Assembly: GCF_017562075.2 (NCBI RefSeq)
Contig: NC_054082.1
Span: forward strand, 50,400,037 to 50,464,036
DNA: 64,000 bases
Source of the DNA: Anopheles merus
Lineage: Eukaryota > Arthropoda > Insecta > Diptera > Culicidae
Reading direction: 5' to 3'
This document shows, piece after piece, positions 42,401 to 54,400 of this stretch (within the stretch, counting starts at the first letter, position 1; the number at the start of each line of letters is the position of its first letter). The notes below the pieces were generated by a model. That model saw only the letters and a list, made by a program, of their open reading frames with translations. It was not told where the DNA came from and made no database searches. The translations under genes and the position numbers were made by a program.

Positions 42401-45400
42401 CGGTCAAGGCCTGCTTGTACCCACTGGTGAAGTGAGCTTGACTTTCTTTGACTTATTGTTACCATAGCAGGATAGTCAGTCCTACGTATGGGGGCACGGG
42501 CTATTCGGGGCTTGAACCCATAACGGCCATGTTGTTAAGTCGTACGAGTTGACTGTACCACCAGACCGGCCCAATCATTAATATGGCAAAACTTTTGACC
42601 TCACCATGCTGCAAACAATATTCCTAACAACTAATAACTAATAATTAATTTCTCAGGAAAAAGCTCTTTGACAATCGTTGCACTCGTAAAAAAATCATCT
42701 GGATTTGTTAAATGTTGGATGATATTTTCCAATGCGTCAATTTTTTCCTAAAATCGACAAAAATGAAGCCAAATGATTTGTATGAAATAAAGGAGAAATA
42801 ATGGATGAGAGAAAATATACTACCGCGAGAAAAATATATAGAGCTATTTCATAATTTCTAAATCGTTGTATTGCAGATTTGTATAGATCGCGTATCACGA
42901 AACGCAGATATTTGTTGCATTGACACAGTATTACGTAGGCAAAAGGCATTGACGCATGCAAAACTTCAGTTATGCCCATTAAATCAGTGAAGACCTAGGT
43001 GTATTTTCTCTATACACAATTTCGTATGCGATTTTCATCATTGTGAATATCTCATCGTCGTAAAGGAAATAATGTTAGTATTACATACGGGAAATTTGAC
43101 CTCGAGTTCACCTCGACCATAATAATTGATCCGTCAATCCATATTGCTCTGCAATAATGAAAGTTGCAAGAGTACGACAGTATGAAATGCCATACTAAAA
43201 GATGCTCAGCAATTTGCAAAATAATAGTTTGTTCCCAGCGTTCAAATGCTGGCAATTTTGTAGGCGGGTCGCACTTCGTCGATGACTAGTATTTATATGG
43301 TAATTTCTCAGTAAAAGGTGCTAGTGCATCTACTACATTCTACTGGAAATAAATGAAATAACAAAGTGGGATTCACCTACAACATGTTATTTATTAATAG
43401 TTTAGTTTAACCAACCTATGAACTAATTTGATATAGAAATTTGTAATCAGTTTTCTATGAAGTAAAATTCTAAAATCAAACATTAAAAAACCTGGAAAAG
43501 AACCTGATTGTTTTATAGTACCCGTACTCATGGCTTCTATTAGCCGAAAACAAAGGTTTACAATTGGATAAGCTTAGATAAACCTTTAGCTTAGGTAGCC
43601 TGGACGGCTACCGGCTCTATTTATTTAGTTATTTATTAATTAATGTTGTTATTTATTTATATCAATTCATTTATTTATTTACTAATTCATTTATTTACTT
43701 ATTTCTTCATTATTTTTTTGTAATATTCAATGGTTAGTATTAAAAAGAGTAAGTTTAGTAAGTTCACAAACAAACTGAAAATTATTTAGTACTTTATGAT
43801 GCATAATCCTTAAAAATTAAGCAATAATAAAGTCAAAAAAAATTAATAACAATAATTTACCTACATTAATAATACCCTACGGTTAGTCGTTGTATTATTT
43901 CAAAATAGAAATGAATGCCGGTTTTGCTCAAGGTATTTATCTATGAATGCTAAAAGAGTGCGACTGAAGAACATATAATTTTATCAACATTTCATATTTG
44001 TACTGCATACTGCGTGCATTAAGATGCTTGATGCTTGGATACGCTTTAAGTGCCACGACCAATCAGTACCGCGCAATTGGATAGTTAGTTCTCGATATTC
44101 GAGCATGGTCTGGATGGAAATTGAAACCGTCCGACACTGTAGGAGCTGGCGCGTCCTTTCAATACATCAACGAACCATCTCGTGTTGTTAAGTACTTATT
44201 ATTATTATGGTTTGCTAATTGATATGATCCAAGACCGATTTGGATTTGGAAATAAGTATTCTCTGATCCATTTTGGGAGCCGGTCTCGTGGTACAGTCGT
44301 CAGCTCGTACGACTTAACAACATTCCCGTCATGGTTTCAAGCCCCAGATGGACCGTGCCGCCATACGTAGGACTGACTATCCTGCTATGGGGGGATAATC
44401 CATAAGTCATTGAAAGCCAACCCCATATGTGGTACAGACAAGCCTTGACTGACATTGGTTGTTGAGCTAAAAAGAAGCAGAATCCATTTTGGGAAATGAT
44501 TTTATCATTCAATCAAACGAGTCAATCATAAACATCATAGTTTTAAATATTCAAAACTAGTTGAGATCTTTAAAACACATGATTTTATGTAAATTCAATG
44601 ATCTGTTAGTTAGATAAACGTCGGTAAAGGTAGATACGATATTATTATTATTATTCATTATTATTATTATTTATTCAATAATTTGTTGGCCTATAGGGTT
44701 TTACAAATGTGTTCTTATAATCTAGGGAAACATATGGGATGAGGAGTCTCGAAGACGGGAGCGGAATTTGGAAACTGGGACGTTGAAGTCGAATAGGCGA
44801 TACGAATCGTTGAAGGCAGAAAGAGCGCGCAGGAAAGGGTCATTCTGGCCATGACGAGTTTGGCGGGAAGGAATAATATTTTATAAGAATATTTTGGACG
44901 TTTCGTAATAGATCGCAAATCTCTTAGAAAAACAAAATACTAATAAAACACTGATCAAATAATGCGATTTATACATTAGACTAAGAAGAGGCTGATTATA
45001 AAAATACTCGCTTTAAAATTTGCTTCATTCATCAATGTATTGTAAATCACATAAAGAACACAATCATTGACTGAAAACAATTCCACGTCCCAACCAAGTT
45101 CCAGGATCAATGAAATAGACAACAGCAAGTTCCAAGTTCCATTTTATTGATTATGGTAACTACTGATTATTTTCAATAACAAATACTTCGAAGACTGCAC
45201 AATTCAAAAGTATGCCACAAAGAAAGGATTACTATCAATTGCGGGTTAATCAAACTAAGACAGGTGGCGAAAATGGAACCATTGATTAAGACAGCCACTG
45301 ACCGATTTCATTAAAAAAACACACTCTTGGAAGTTTCCACACAATCTCATCTTTTGCCAATTTTACCACAGACGTTGTGCTGCACTGATAAGAATCAAAC

Positions 45401-48400
45401 TGTAAACATGTGGGCAGTAAAAATTATTTCATCGTTCAACACGGCGGTTATTACACTATTCGAAGCAGCTGAAAAGATTTGATGATAGCAGGACCGTGAG
45501 ATCAGCAAATTTGAGGTATAAAAGATGATCCTGTGACCACCAGAAGGCACATTCGAGCTTTGGAGTGCATTCAAAGCATCCGGGCAACTGCGAACAACCG
45601 AACCATGATTGCGAAGTTACTCCTCCTCACGCTTGGTAAGTGTTATTCATTCAATCGTTGGCTCGTTATTCCTTTGGAAGGATTTCATCTGCCGTGCAAT
45701 ATATCTAATCGGTTGGTGTGCTGCTTTGTGTTTTACAGTGGGGTTGTGTACGGCGTACCAGTACTCGTACGAGTATGAGTTCCCCTCCTCTCGCCCGTTC
45801 AACAAGACGGGCTTCGAGTTCGGTGCCTGGGAACCGAACAAGGAGTACGTGTACAACGTGACGACGAAAACCATGACCGCTCTGCCGGACCTCGAGGACT
45901 ACTGGACCGGCATTGTGACGCACGGCTATTTGGTGATCCGTCCCAAGGATCACAACTACGTCGTTGCCTACATAGACCGTCCGACGTACGCGGCGTTCAA
46001 CGAGTATCTGCCCCGTGGATACCGTACTGAACTGTCGCGCTTCAACCTGAAGTGGCAGCCGATGCCATTCAGCTCGAAGCCCTTCGGAATCTACTACAAC
46101 AAGGGAGCCGTCAAGGGCTTCTATGTTGAGAAGACGGTCCCCAACCACGAGGTCAACATGCTCAAGGGCTGGGTCAGCCAGCTGCAGCTGGACACCCAGG
46201 GAGCGTACGTGATCAAGTCGGAGTTCAACCAGTTCCCGGAGAACAACACCCTCACCGGTGTGTACAAGACCATGGAGCCATCGGTGACCGGCGAATGTGA
46301 AACCCTTTACGACGTCAACCCCGTCCCGGAATTCCACTTCCAGTCCCACAAGGAATGGGTTCCTCAGCCCCAGTGGCTCGAGGAAGACCAGCATGTGTTC
46401 CATGTTGTCAAGTCCCGCAACTTTGACCGTTGCGAGCAGCGCATGGGCTTCCATTTTGGCTTCAGCGGGTTCAGCGACTTCAAGCCAAACACCAACCAGA
46501 TGGGTAACATCATGACCAAGTCGGAAGTGACCCAGATGTATCTGACCGGCAACTGGTACAACTATACCATCCAGTCGGTGTCCACCGTCAACAAGGTTGT
46601 GGTCAGCCCGTCGCTCGTCAACAGCCAGAAGGCTATGGTCTACGCTCAGGTCAACATGACGCTCAATGAAATCACGCCCTACGATAAGTACCCCGAAGGC
46701 CCAGCTGACGATCGTCAGGTCTTCGTCGACCTGGTGTACAGCTACAACATGGCTCATGATAAGAACAACTTCGTTCGTCCGGCCAACGAGACCGATGACT
46801 CTTCGTCGTCGTCGTCGTCGTCGTCGTCTTCGGATTCCGACTCTGACTCGTCCAGCTCTTCGGACTCGTCCAGCTCTAGCTCGGAGGAGGAAGCGGAAAA
46901 CTTCAAAATCAGCCCGACTGAGCAGTACAAGAAGCAGGCTAAGCAAGTCGAGCGTCGTGGAAACCGCAACCGTCGTGATCTGAATGCCTTCAAGGAGAAG
47001 CAGTACTACGAAGCGTACAAGCGCGACCAGTACCGTCTGCGTAAGCAAAACGACACCTCGTCCGACTCGTCTAGCTCCGATGATTCTTCGTCCAGCAGCT
47101 CTTCGTCCAGCTCTTCGGAGTCGGATGAGCACGACTTCTACAGCTCTTCCGAGTCTGACTCCGACTCGCTGAGCAGCGAGGAGTTCTACCAGCCGATCCC
47201 GGAAAGCATGAAGGATGCCCCTCAGACTCCCTTCCTTCCCTACTTCACTGGATACAAGGGATACAGCGTGCAGTACGCCCACAACGTCGATGCCTCTCGC
47301 TACGCCTACAAGCTGACCTACGAGATCGCCGACGAGCTGCAGGAAATCTCCCAGGTCCCCAAGTCGAACACGCTGAACAAGTTCACCATTTTGGCCCGTG
47401 TCCTGCGCACCATGCACTACCAGGACATCTACGACGTTTGCCAGAAGCTGTTTGTTTCGCAGAAGGAACGCGAAGAGGGCAGCAACCACAGCGAGTCGTT
47501 CGCCAAGAAGGTTGACGCCTGGAACACTTTCCGCGACGCTTTGGCCCAGGCCGGTACCCCGCCTGCCTTCAAGGTAATCAAGGAGTTGATCGAAGAGAAG
47601 AAACTGCGTGGTGATGAAGCGGCCAGCGTCATCGCTACTCTGCCCAAGACCATCCGCTACCCGACCGAAACGGTGATGCACGAGTACTTCCTGCTGGTGA
47701 CGTCTAACGCTGTCCAGCATCAGGAGTACCTGAATACCACCGCTCTCATTTCCTACTGTGACTTCCTGAACCGTGCCCAGGTCAACAACCGTTCGGCCTA
47801 CAACTACTACCCGGTGTATAGCTTTGGCCGTTTGGCTGATGCCGACTACAAGATCGTGGCTCACAAGGTTGTGCCGTGGTTCGCGCACCAGCTGCGTGAA
47901 GCCGTCAAGGCTGGTGACAGTGTGAAGGTGCAGGTGTACATCCGCTGTCTTGGACATTTGGGACACCCCGAGATCCTGAACGTTTTCGAACCGTACCTGG
48001 AAGGCAAGATCCCAGTGACCCACTTCCAGCGTCTGGCTTTCATTGTCGCTCTGGACCGTCTGGTCGAGAACTACCCGCGTCTGGCTCGCTCTGTGCTGTT
48101 CAAGGTGTATCAAAACACCGGAGATGCCCATGAGGTCCGTTGTGCTGCAGTGTACCTGCTGATCCGCACGAAGCCCCCGGTATACATGCTCCAGCGTATG
48201 GCTGAGCAGACCCACTACGACCCGAGCACGTACGTCCGCGCTGCCGTCAAGACCGCTCTGGAGAGCGCTTCCGAGGCTGATGAGTTTGATGATGATTACG
48301 AGTTCTCCCAGAATGCTCAGGCCGCTGTCAAGCACCTGAACCCCCGCGATTTTAGCCTGCAGTACTCTGGCACTTTCCTGCGTGATTTTGCCTTCAAGGA

Positions 48401-51400
48401 GCTTGAGCTCTCGTACCGCATGTACTTCTCCCAGATCGCTGCTGACGACCACTACGTCCCGAGCGGCTTCTTCTTCCACCTGCGCAAGAACATGGGTGGC
48501 CTGAAGCGTTTCTCGACCTTCTACTACCTGATCTCGAGCATGGAGACGTTCTTCGATTTGCTCGACAAGCAGTACGACAGCTACAACAAGCACCAGGAGT
48601 ACAAGTCTAGCGACTACTACTACAAGTACTACAAGCAGTATCCGCACCTGTTCAAGGACTACTTCAGCCAGTACAACAAGAACCACAAGTACCAGAACGA
48701 TTACTACGAGCAGTTCGGAAACAAGAACCAGGAGGAGTTCCAGAAGTGGTCCACCACCCGCATCGCCAAGCTGCTGAACATCGATCCCGAGGAGGCTGAG
48801 GAGCTGGAGGGTCAGTTCATGTTCCAGATCTTCAACGGAGAGCGCTTCTTCGCCTTCAACAACCAGACCATTGAGCAGTTCCCGAGCCTTGTGAAGAAGT
48901 ACTTCGAGGACTTCGAGGATGGTTTCGCCTACAACATGACCAAGTTCTATCAGCAGAACGTTGTCACCATGGCCTTCCCGCTGGCCACCGGTCTGCCATT
49001 CCACTACAGCCTGAAGACCCCGACTCTGATGAAGTTCGAGTTCGAGGCCTCTGCCACCACCTACCCGAGCATTTTCAAGACCCCCACTGGATACCCCGAG
49101 AAGGAGAACGACGACTTTATCCATATGCCCCGTTGGTTCAACGGATCCGCTGATGTGAACATGGCCTACTCTCGCCTGGTTGATGCCAAGGTTGGCTTCA
49201 TTACGCCCTTCGACCACCAGCGTTATGTCGCCGGTTACCAGAAGAAGTTCCAGGGTTACCTGCCATTCAGCTTCGACTTTGGCTTCGACTTTGAGAACAA
49301 CGACTTTGAAGTGAACGTGCAGCCGCTGGAGCCCAAGAAGGACGTGCTACTCTTCCACATGAGCTCGTGGCCGTACACCGGATACAAGGACATCGCCGAT
49401 CTGCGCCCGATGGCCGAGCAGCCGAGCGTGCACATTCTGCACGATCGCGCCCAAACCACAAAGTCGTTCGAGCAGTCGTTCGGTCAGTCGCTGACCGGCG
49501 TTGCTCTGCGCTTCCAGGCCAAGTACGATAAGGACTTCATCGACTACGCCTACCTGATGAAGCACATCGAGCAGCACGACTACTGGTCTGCGCTGGTCTA
49601 TCCGTTCGCCTCGGAGACCTACCACTACCATCAGTTGAACCTGTACTACGATGCTCAGCGCACCAGCGTGAAGAATGTCAAGTTTGTGCTGCAGCACAAG
49701 CAGGCCGACTACGACCAGGACTTCCAGACCGCCGACGTGAAACACCCGAAGGGTCGCCACGGATACTCTGGATTCTACAACGAGTACAACTACGCCCAGC
49801 CCTTCGTCTACTACGCCGGAAGCCAGCGCCGACAGGAGCAGTTCATGCGCAACGCTGGTGCCGGTATTCGCAACAGCGACGTCAATGTCTACGATTTCGG
49901 AATCGTGTTCGAGGGCAAGCAGCAGAAGGCTGAGTTCGTGTTTACCACCGCCTATGCCGACAGCCCAGTCGACGAGAAGGAGCGTCTGTTGATGTTCCTG
50001 TCCTTCAGCCCGTACGTGTCGTCCAGTGCCTTCTTCGAGTTCATTCCGTTCTCTGGCAAGCAGTTCCAGATGTGCTTCTCGGCTACCAACCAGTACCCGA
50101 ACATGCCCAAGCTCAACTTCCTCAATGTTCTCAACTTTGACAAGGTCGGAAGCATGAACTGGGAGCTGGCATACGGTGAGAAGTGCCAGGGAGGATCGCA
50201 CGTCTCGATGAAGGGTAAGCTGATCCAGTCGGAGCCCTACCGCCACTTCCTGCGTATCTCCGAGGCTGGCCAGAGCTGCAAGCAGCAGATGGACCACGGA
50301 TACTTCCAACTGCCCGCTTGTCAAAATGCCACTCGCCAGGCCGGATACTTCGATCAGTACTCGTTCAACTTTGAGTACAAGGATGTCTCGAACTATGCAA
50401 AGAACCTGACCTACCAGTTCTTCGACTACGCTCGTTACTTCACCTTCCCGTACTGGAACGAGGACTACTTCTTCCAGGGCAAGCACAACCAGTTCCAGAT
50501 CGACTTCCAGCTGGCTCCGTACTTTGATTACTACAACGCTTCCTTCTACGGATCTGACCGTAGCTTCGCTATCCAGAACTACCCGATCGAAAGCGAATAC
50601 GCCCGTTACTTCTTCTCCGTCCACCCCGACTTTGACTACTACGAGCGCATGTTCAACTACGCTTACCGCGGAAACTACCATCGTAAGTATACAGGCGTAA
50701 CTTCATCATTACTACACGCTACAAAGATACCAATAATTGTTTTCTTTTCTCTACAGCATCTTGCGTTGTGTCGAACAAATTCGTCAACACCTTCGATGGA
50801 AAGACCTACGACTATGAGCTTGGCAACTGCTGGCATGTTGTGCTGCACACCGTCAAGCCTGACTATTATTTCTATGCCCAGGACTCGCACTTCATGAACT
50901 CGGACTACGAATACAACTGGAAGAACGGCTTCGGAGAGGATGAGCAGATCACCATCCTGGCCCGTCACGGCGAGGACAACCAGCTCTTCTTGAAGGCTAT
51001 CCTTGGCCAGTACAAGCAGAACGATTACAACATCGATATCATCCCCCACGGACACGAGCTCCCGACGGTCTACATCAATGGCAAGCCCCAGCAGATCCAC
51101 GAGAAGTACGCCGTCGAAATGTACACCAATGATGATGGTGGCGATCAGCCGCTGATCCGCGTCTATGCCCTGCCTGGTAACGAGCTGGAGATCAGCTTCC
51201 GCGATGACGACATCAAGATCGTGTTCGACGGATACCGTGCCCGTTTCTTCGCCGACCAGTCGTACTTCAACAACTTCGTCGGTCTTTGCGGTACCAACAA
51301 TGGCGAAGGAGAGGACGACTTCATCACCCCCGACCAGTGCGTCATGCGCAAGCCTGAATACTTTGCCGCTTCGTACGCGCTCACCGGCATGAACTGCAGT

Positions 51401-54400
51401 GGGCCGGCTCAGGCCTACTTCACCGAGTACCACCAGAAGGCTCAGCAGCACTGCGTCAAGCCCCAGTACTACTTCGGCAACGTCATCAGCGAGCAGGAAG
51501 CCGGACGTCAGCGTTACAACTACTACTACAAGGACTTTGATCTTTCGGACTCATCCTCGTCCGAGTCTTCGTCGTCGTCGGATGAATTTGATGATTCCAA
51601 CTCGTCCTCGTCGGAGGAGCGCAAGCCGAACCGTGAGCACTTCTTTGAGAAGCAGCAATACACCGAAAAGGAGTGCCCCGTGAAATACCAGGCTCAGTAC
51701 GTCGAGCAGGGTGACAAGATTTGCTTCACTAGCCGTCCGCTCCCAACTTGCGCCTCGCAATGCAAGGCTACCGAGAAGGCTCCCAAGTACGTCGATGTCC
51801 ACTGCCGTGACGCTACCGATTCCGTGGCTCAGCTGTACAAGCAGCAGATCCGCAAGGGAGTCAACCCGGACATGAGCAACAAATCGGTCACCAAGACCGT
51901 CAAGTTTTTCTTGCCCAAGAAGTGTGTGCACGTCTACTAAAAACACAAATCAAACTGAAAACCCGAGCCAAATGAACCGTTTGTGAAAGAATCAAAATCA
52001 AGCATTATGAAAATGTATAAAAAAATGGAGGTGTATTTATAATAAAAAGAGCATTTTATGAAAACGTATGGTCTAAAGAACTTATTAAAAGTAAACTCTC
52101 TATCAGCAATCAGTTGGTGAACTCGGATGAACAAATATACTCGTTTTAACTGGACGTGACAACACATTTTGACATCAACTCGAGCCTAGTTGTAATCCTA
52201 TACATAATAATATGTAAATATTACAAAAGCATGGAATCATTCTTCTTCTCCTTCTTTGGCACAACAACCGTTGTCGGTCAAGGCCTGCTTGTACCCACTG
52301 GTGAAGTGAGCTTGACTTTCTTTGACTTATTGTTACCATAGCAGGATAGTCAGTCCTACGTATGGGGGCACGGGCTATTCGGGGCTTGAACCCATAACGG
52401 CCATGTTGTTAAGTCGTACGAGTTGACTGTACCACCAGACCGGCCCAATCATTAATATGGCAAAACTTTTGACCTCACCATGCTGCAAACAATATTCCTA
52501 ACAACTAATAACTAATAATTAATTTCTCAGGAAAAAGCTCTTTGACAATCGTTGCACTCGTAAAAAAATCATCTGGATTTGTTAAATGTTGGATGATGTT
52601 TTCCAATGCGACAATTTTTTCCTAAAATCGACAAAAATGAAGCCAAATGATTTGTATGAAATAAAGGAGAAATAATGGATGAGAGAAAATATACTACCGC
52701 GAGAAAAATATATAGAGCTATTTCATAATTTCTAAATCGTTGTATTGCAGATTTGTATAGATCGCGTATCACGAAACGCAGATATTTGTTGCATTGACAC
52801 AGTATTACGTAGGCAAAAGGCATTGACGCATGCAAAACTTCAGTTATGCCTATTAAATCAGTGAAGACCTAGGTGTATTTTCTCTATACAAAATTTCGTA
52901 TGCGATTTTCATCATTGTGAATATCTCATCGTCGTGAGGAAATAATGTTAGTATTACATACGGGAAATTTGACCTCGAGTTCACCTCGACCATAATAATT
53001 GATCCGTCAATCCATATTGCTCTGCAATAATGAAAGTTGCAAGAGTACGACAGTATGAAATGCCATACTAAAAGATGCTCAGCAATTTGCAACATAATAG
53101 TTTGTTCCCAGCGTTCAAATGCTGGCAATTTTGTAGGCGGGTCGCACTTCGTCGATGACTAGTCTTTATATGATAATTTCTCAGTAAAAGGTGCTAGTGC
53201 ATCTACTACATTCTACTGGAAATAAATGAAATAACAAAGTGGGATTCACCTACAACATGTTATTTATTAATAGTTTAGTTTAACCAACCTATGAACTAAT
53301 TTGATATAGAAATTTGTAATCAGTTTTCTATGAAGTAAAATTCTAAAATCAAACATTAAAAAACCTGGAAAAGAACCTGATTGTTTTATAGTACCCGTAC
53401 TCATGGCTTCTATTAGCCGAAAACATAGGTTTACAATTGGATAAGCATAGATAAACCTTTAGCTTAGGTAGCCTGGACGGCTACCGGCTCTATTTATTTA
53501 TTTATTTATTTATTAATGTTGTTATTTATTTATATCAATTCATTTATTTATTTACTAATTCATTTATTTACTTATTTCTTCATTATTTTTTTGTAATATT
53601 CAATGGTTAGTATTAAAAAGAGTAAGTTTAGTAAGTTCACAAACAAACTGAAAATTATTTAGTACTTTATGATGCATAATCCTTAAAAATTAAGCAATAA
53701 TAAAGTCAAAAAAAATTAATAACAATAATTTACCTACATTAATAATACCCTACGGTTAGTCGTTGTATTATTTCAAAATAGAAATGAATGCCGGTTTTGC
53801 TCAAGGTATTTATCTATGAATGCTAAAAGAGTGCGACTGAAGAACATATAATTATAAAATTTCATATTTGTACTGCATACTGCGTGCATTAAGATGCTTT
53901 ATGCTTGGATACGCTTTAAGTGCCACGACCAATCAGTACCGCGCAATTGGATAGTTAGTTCTCGATATTCGAGCATGGTCTGGATGGGAATTGAAACCGT
54001 CCGACACTGTAGGAGCTGGCGCGTCCTTTCAATACATCAACGAACCATCTCGTGTTGTTAAGTACTTATTATTATTATGGTTTGCTAATTGATATGATCC
54101 AAGACCGATTTGGATTTGGAAATAAGTATTCTCTGATCCATTTTGGGAGCCGGTCTCGTGGTACAGTCGTCAGCTCGTACGACTTAACAACATTCCCGTC
54201 ATGGTTTCAAGCCCCAGATGGACCGTGCCGCCTTACGTAGGACTGACTATCCTGCTATGGGGGGATAATCCATAAGTCATTGAAAGCCAACCCCATATGT
54301 GGTACAGACAAGCCTTGACTGACATTGGTTGTTGAGCTAAAAAGAAGCAGAATCCATTTTGGGAAATGATTTTATCATTCAATCAAACGAGTCAATCATA

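Larger units (their letters stand above)
35493..45366 (+). repeat. Vg tandem repeat unit 1 (9874 bp)
   Basis: The unit runs from the proximal promoter of copy 1 to just before that of copy 2. It holds the Vg gene and a 3.3 kb spacer with two SINEs in inverted orientation and a LINE remnant. Confidence 0.9.
42067..45366. other. Vg spacer 1 (intergenic, inside ADAMTS intron)
   Basis: The AT-rich spacer has no gene. It contains the Vg 3' UTR, a minus-oriented SINE, an AT-rich stretch with TTTA microsatellite (43617-43710), a plus-oriented SINE, an ATT microsatellite (44640-44680) and a minus-oriented LINE remnant. Confidence 0.85.

Noticed and set aside
44282..44350. tRNA-like sequence with A and B boxes in the SINEs
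   Set aside because: It is the head of a repeated 200 bp SINE with target duplications, not a functional tRNA gene; no anticodon arm could be assigned with confidence.
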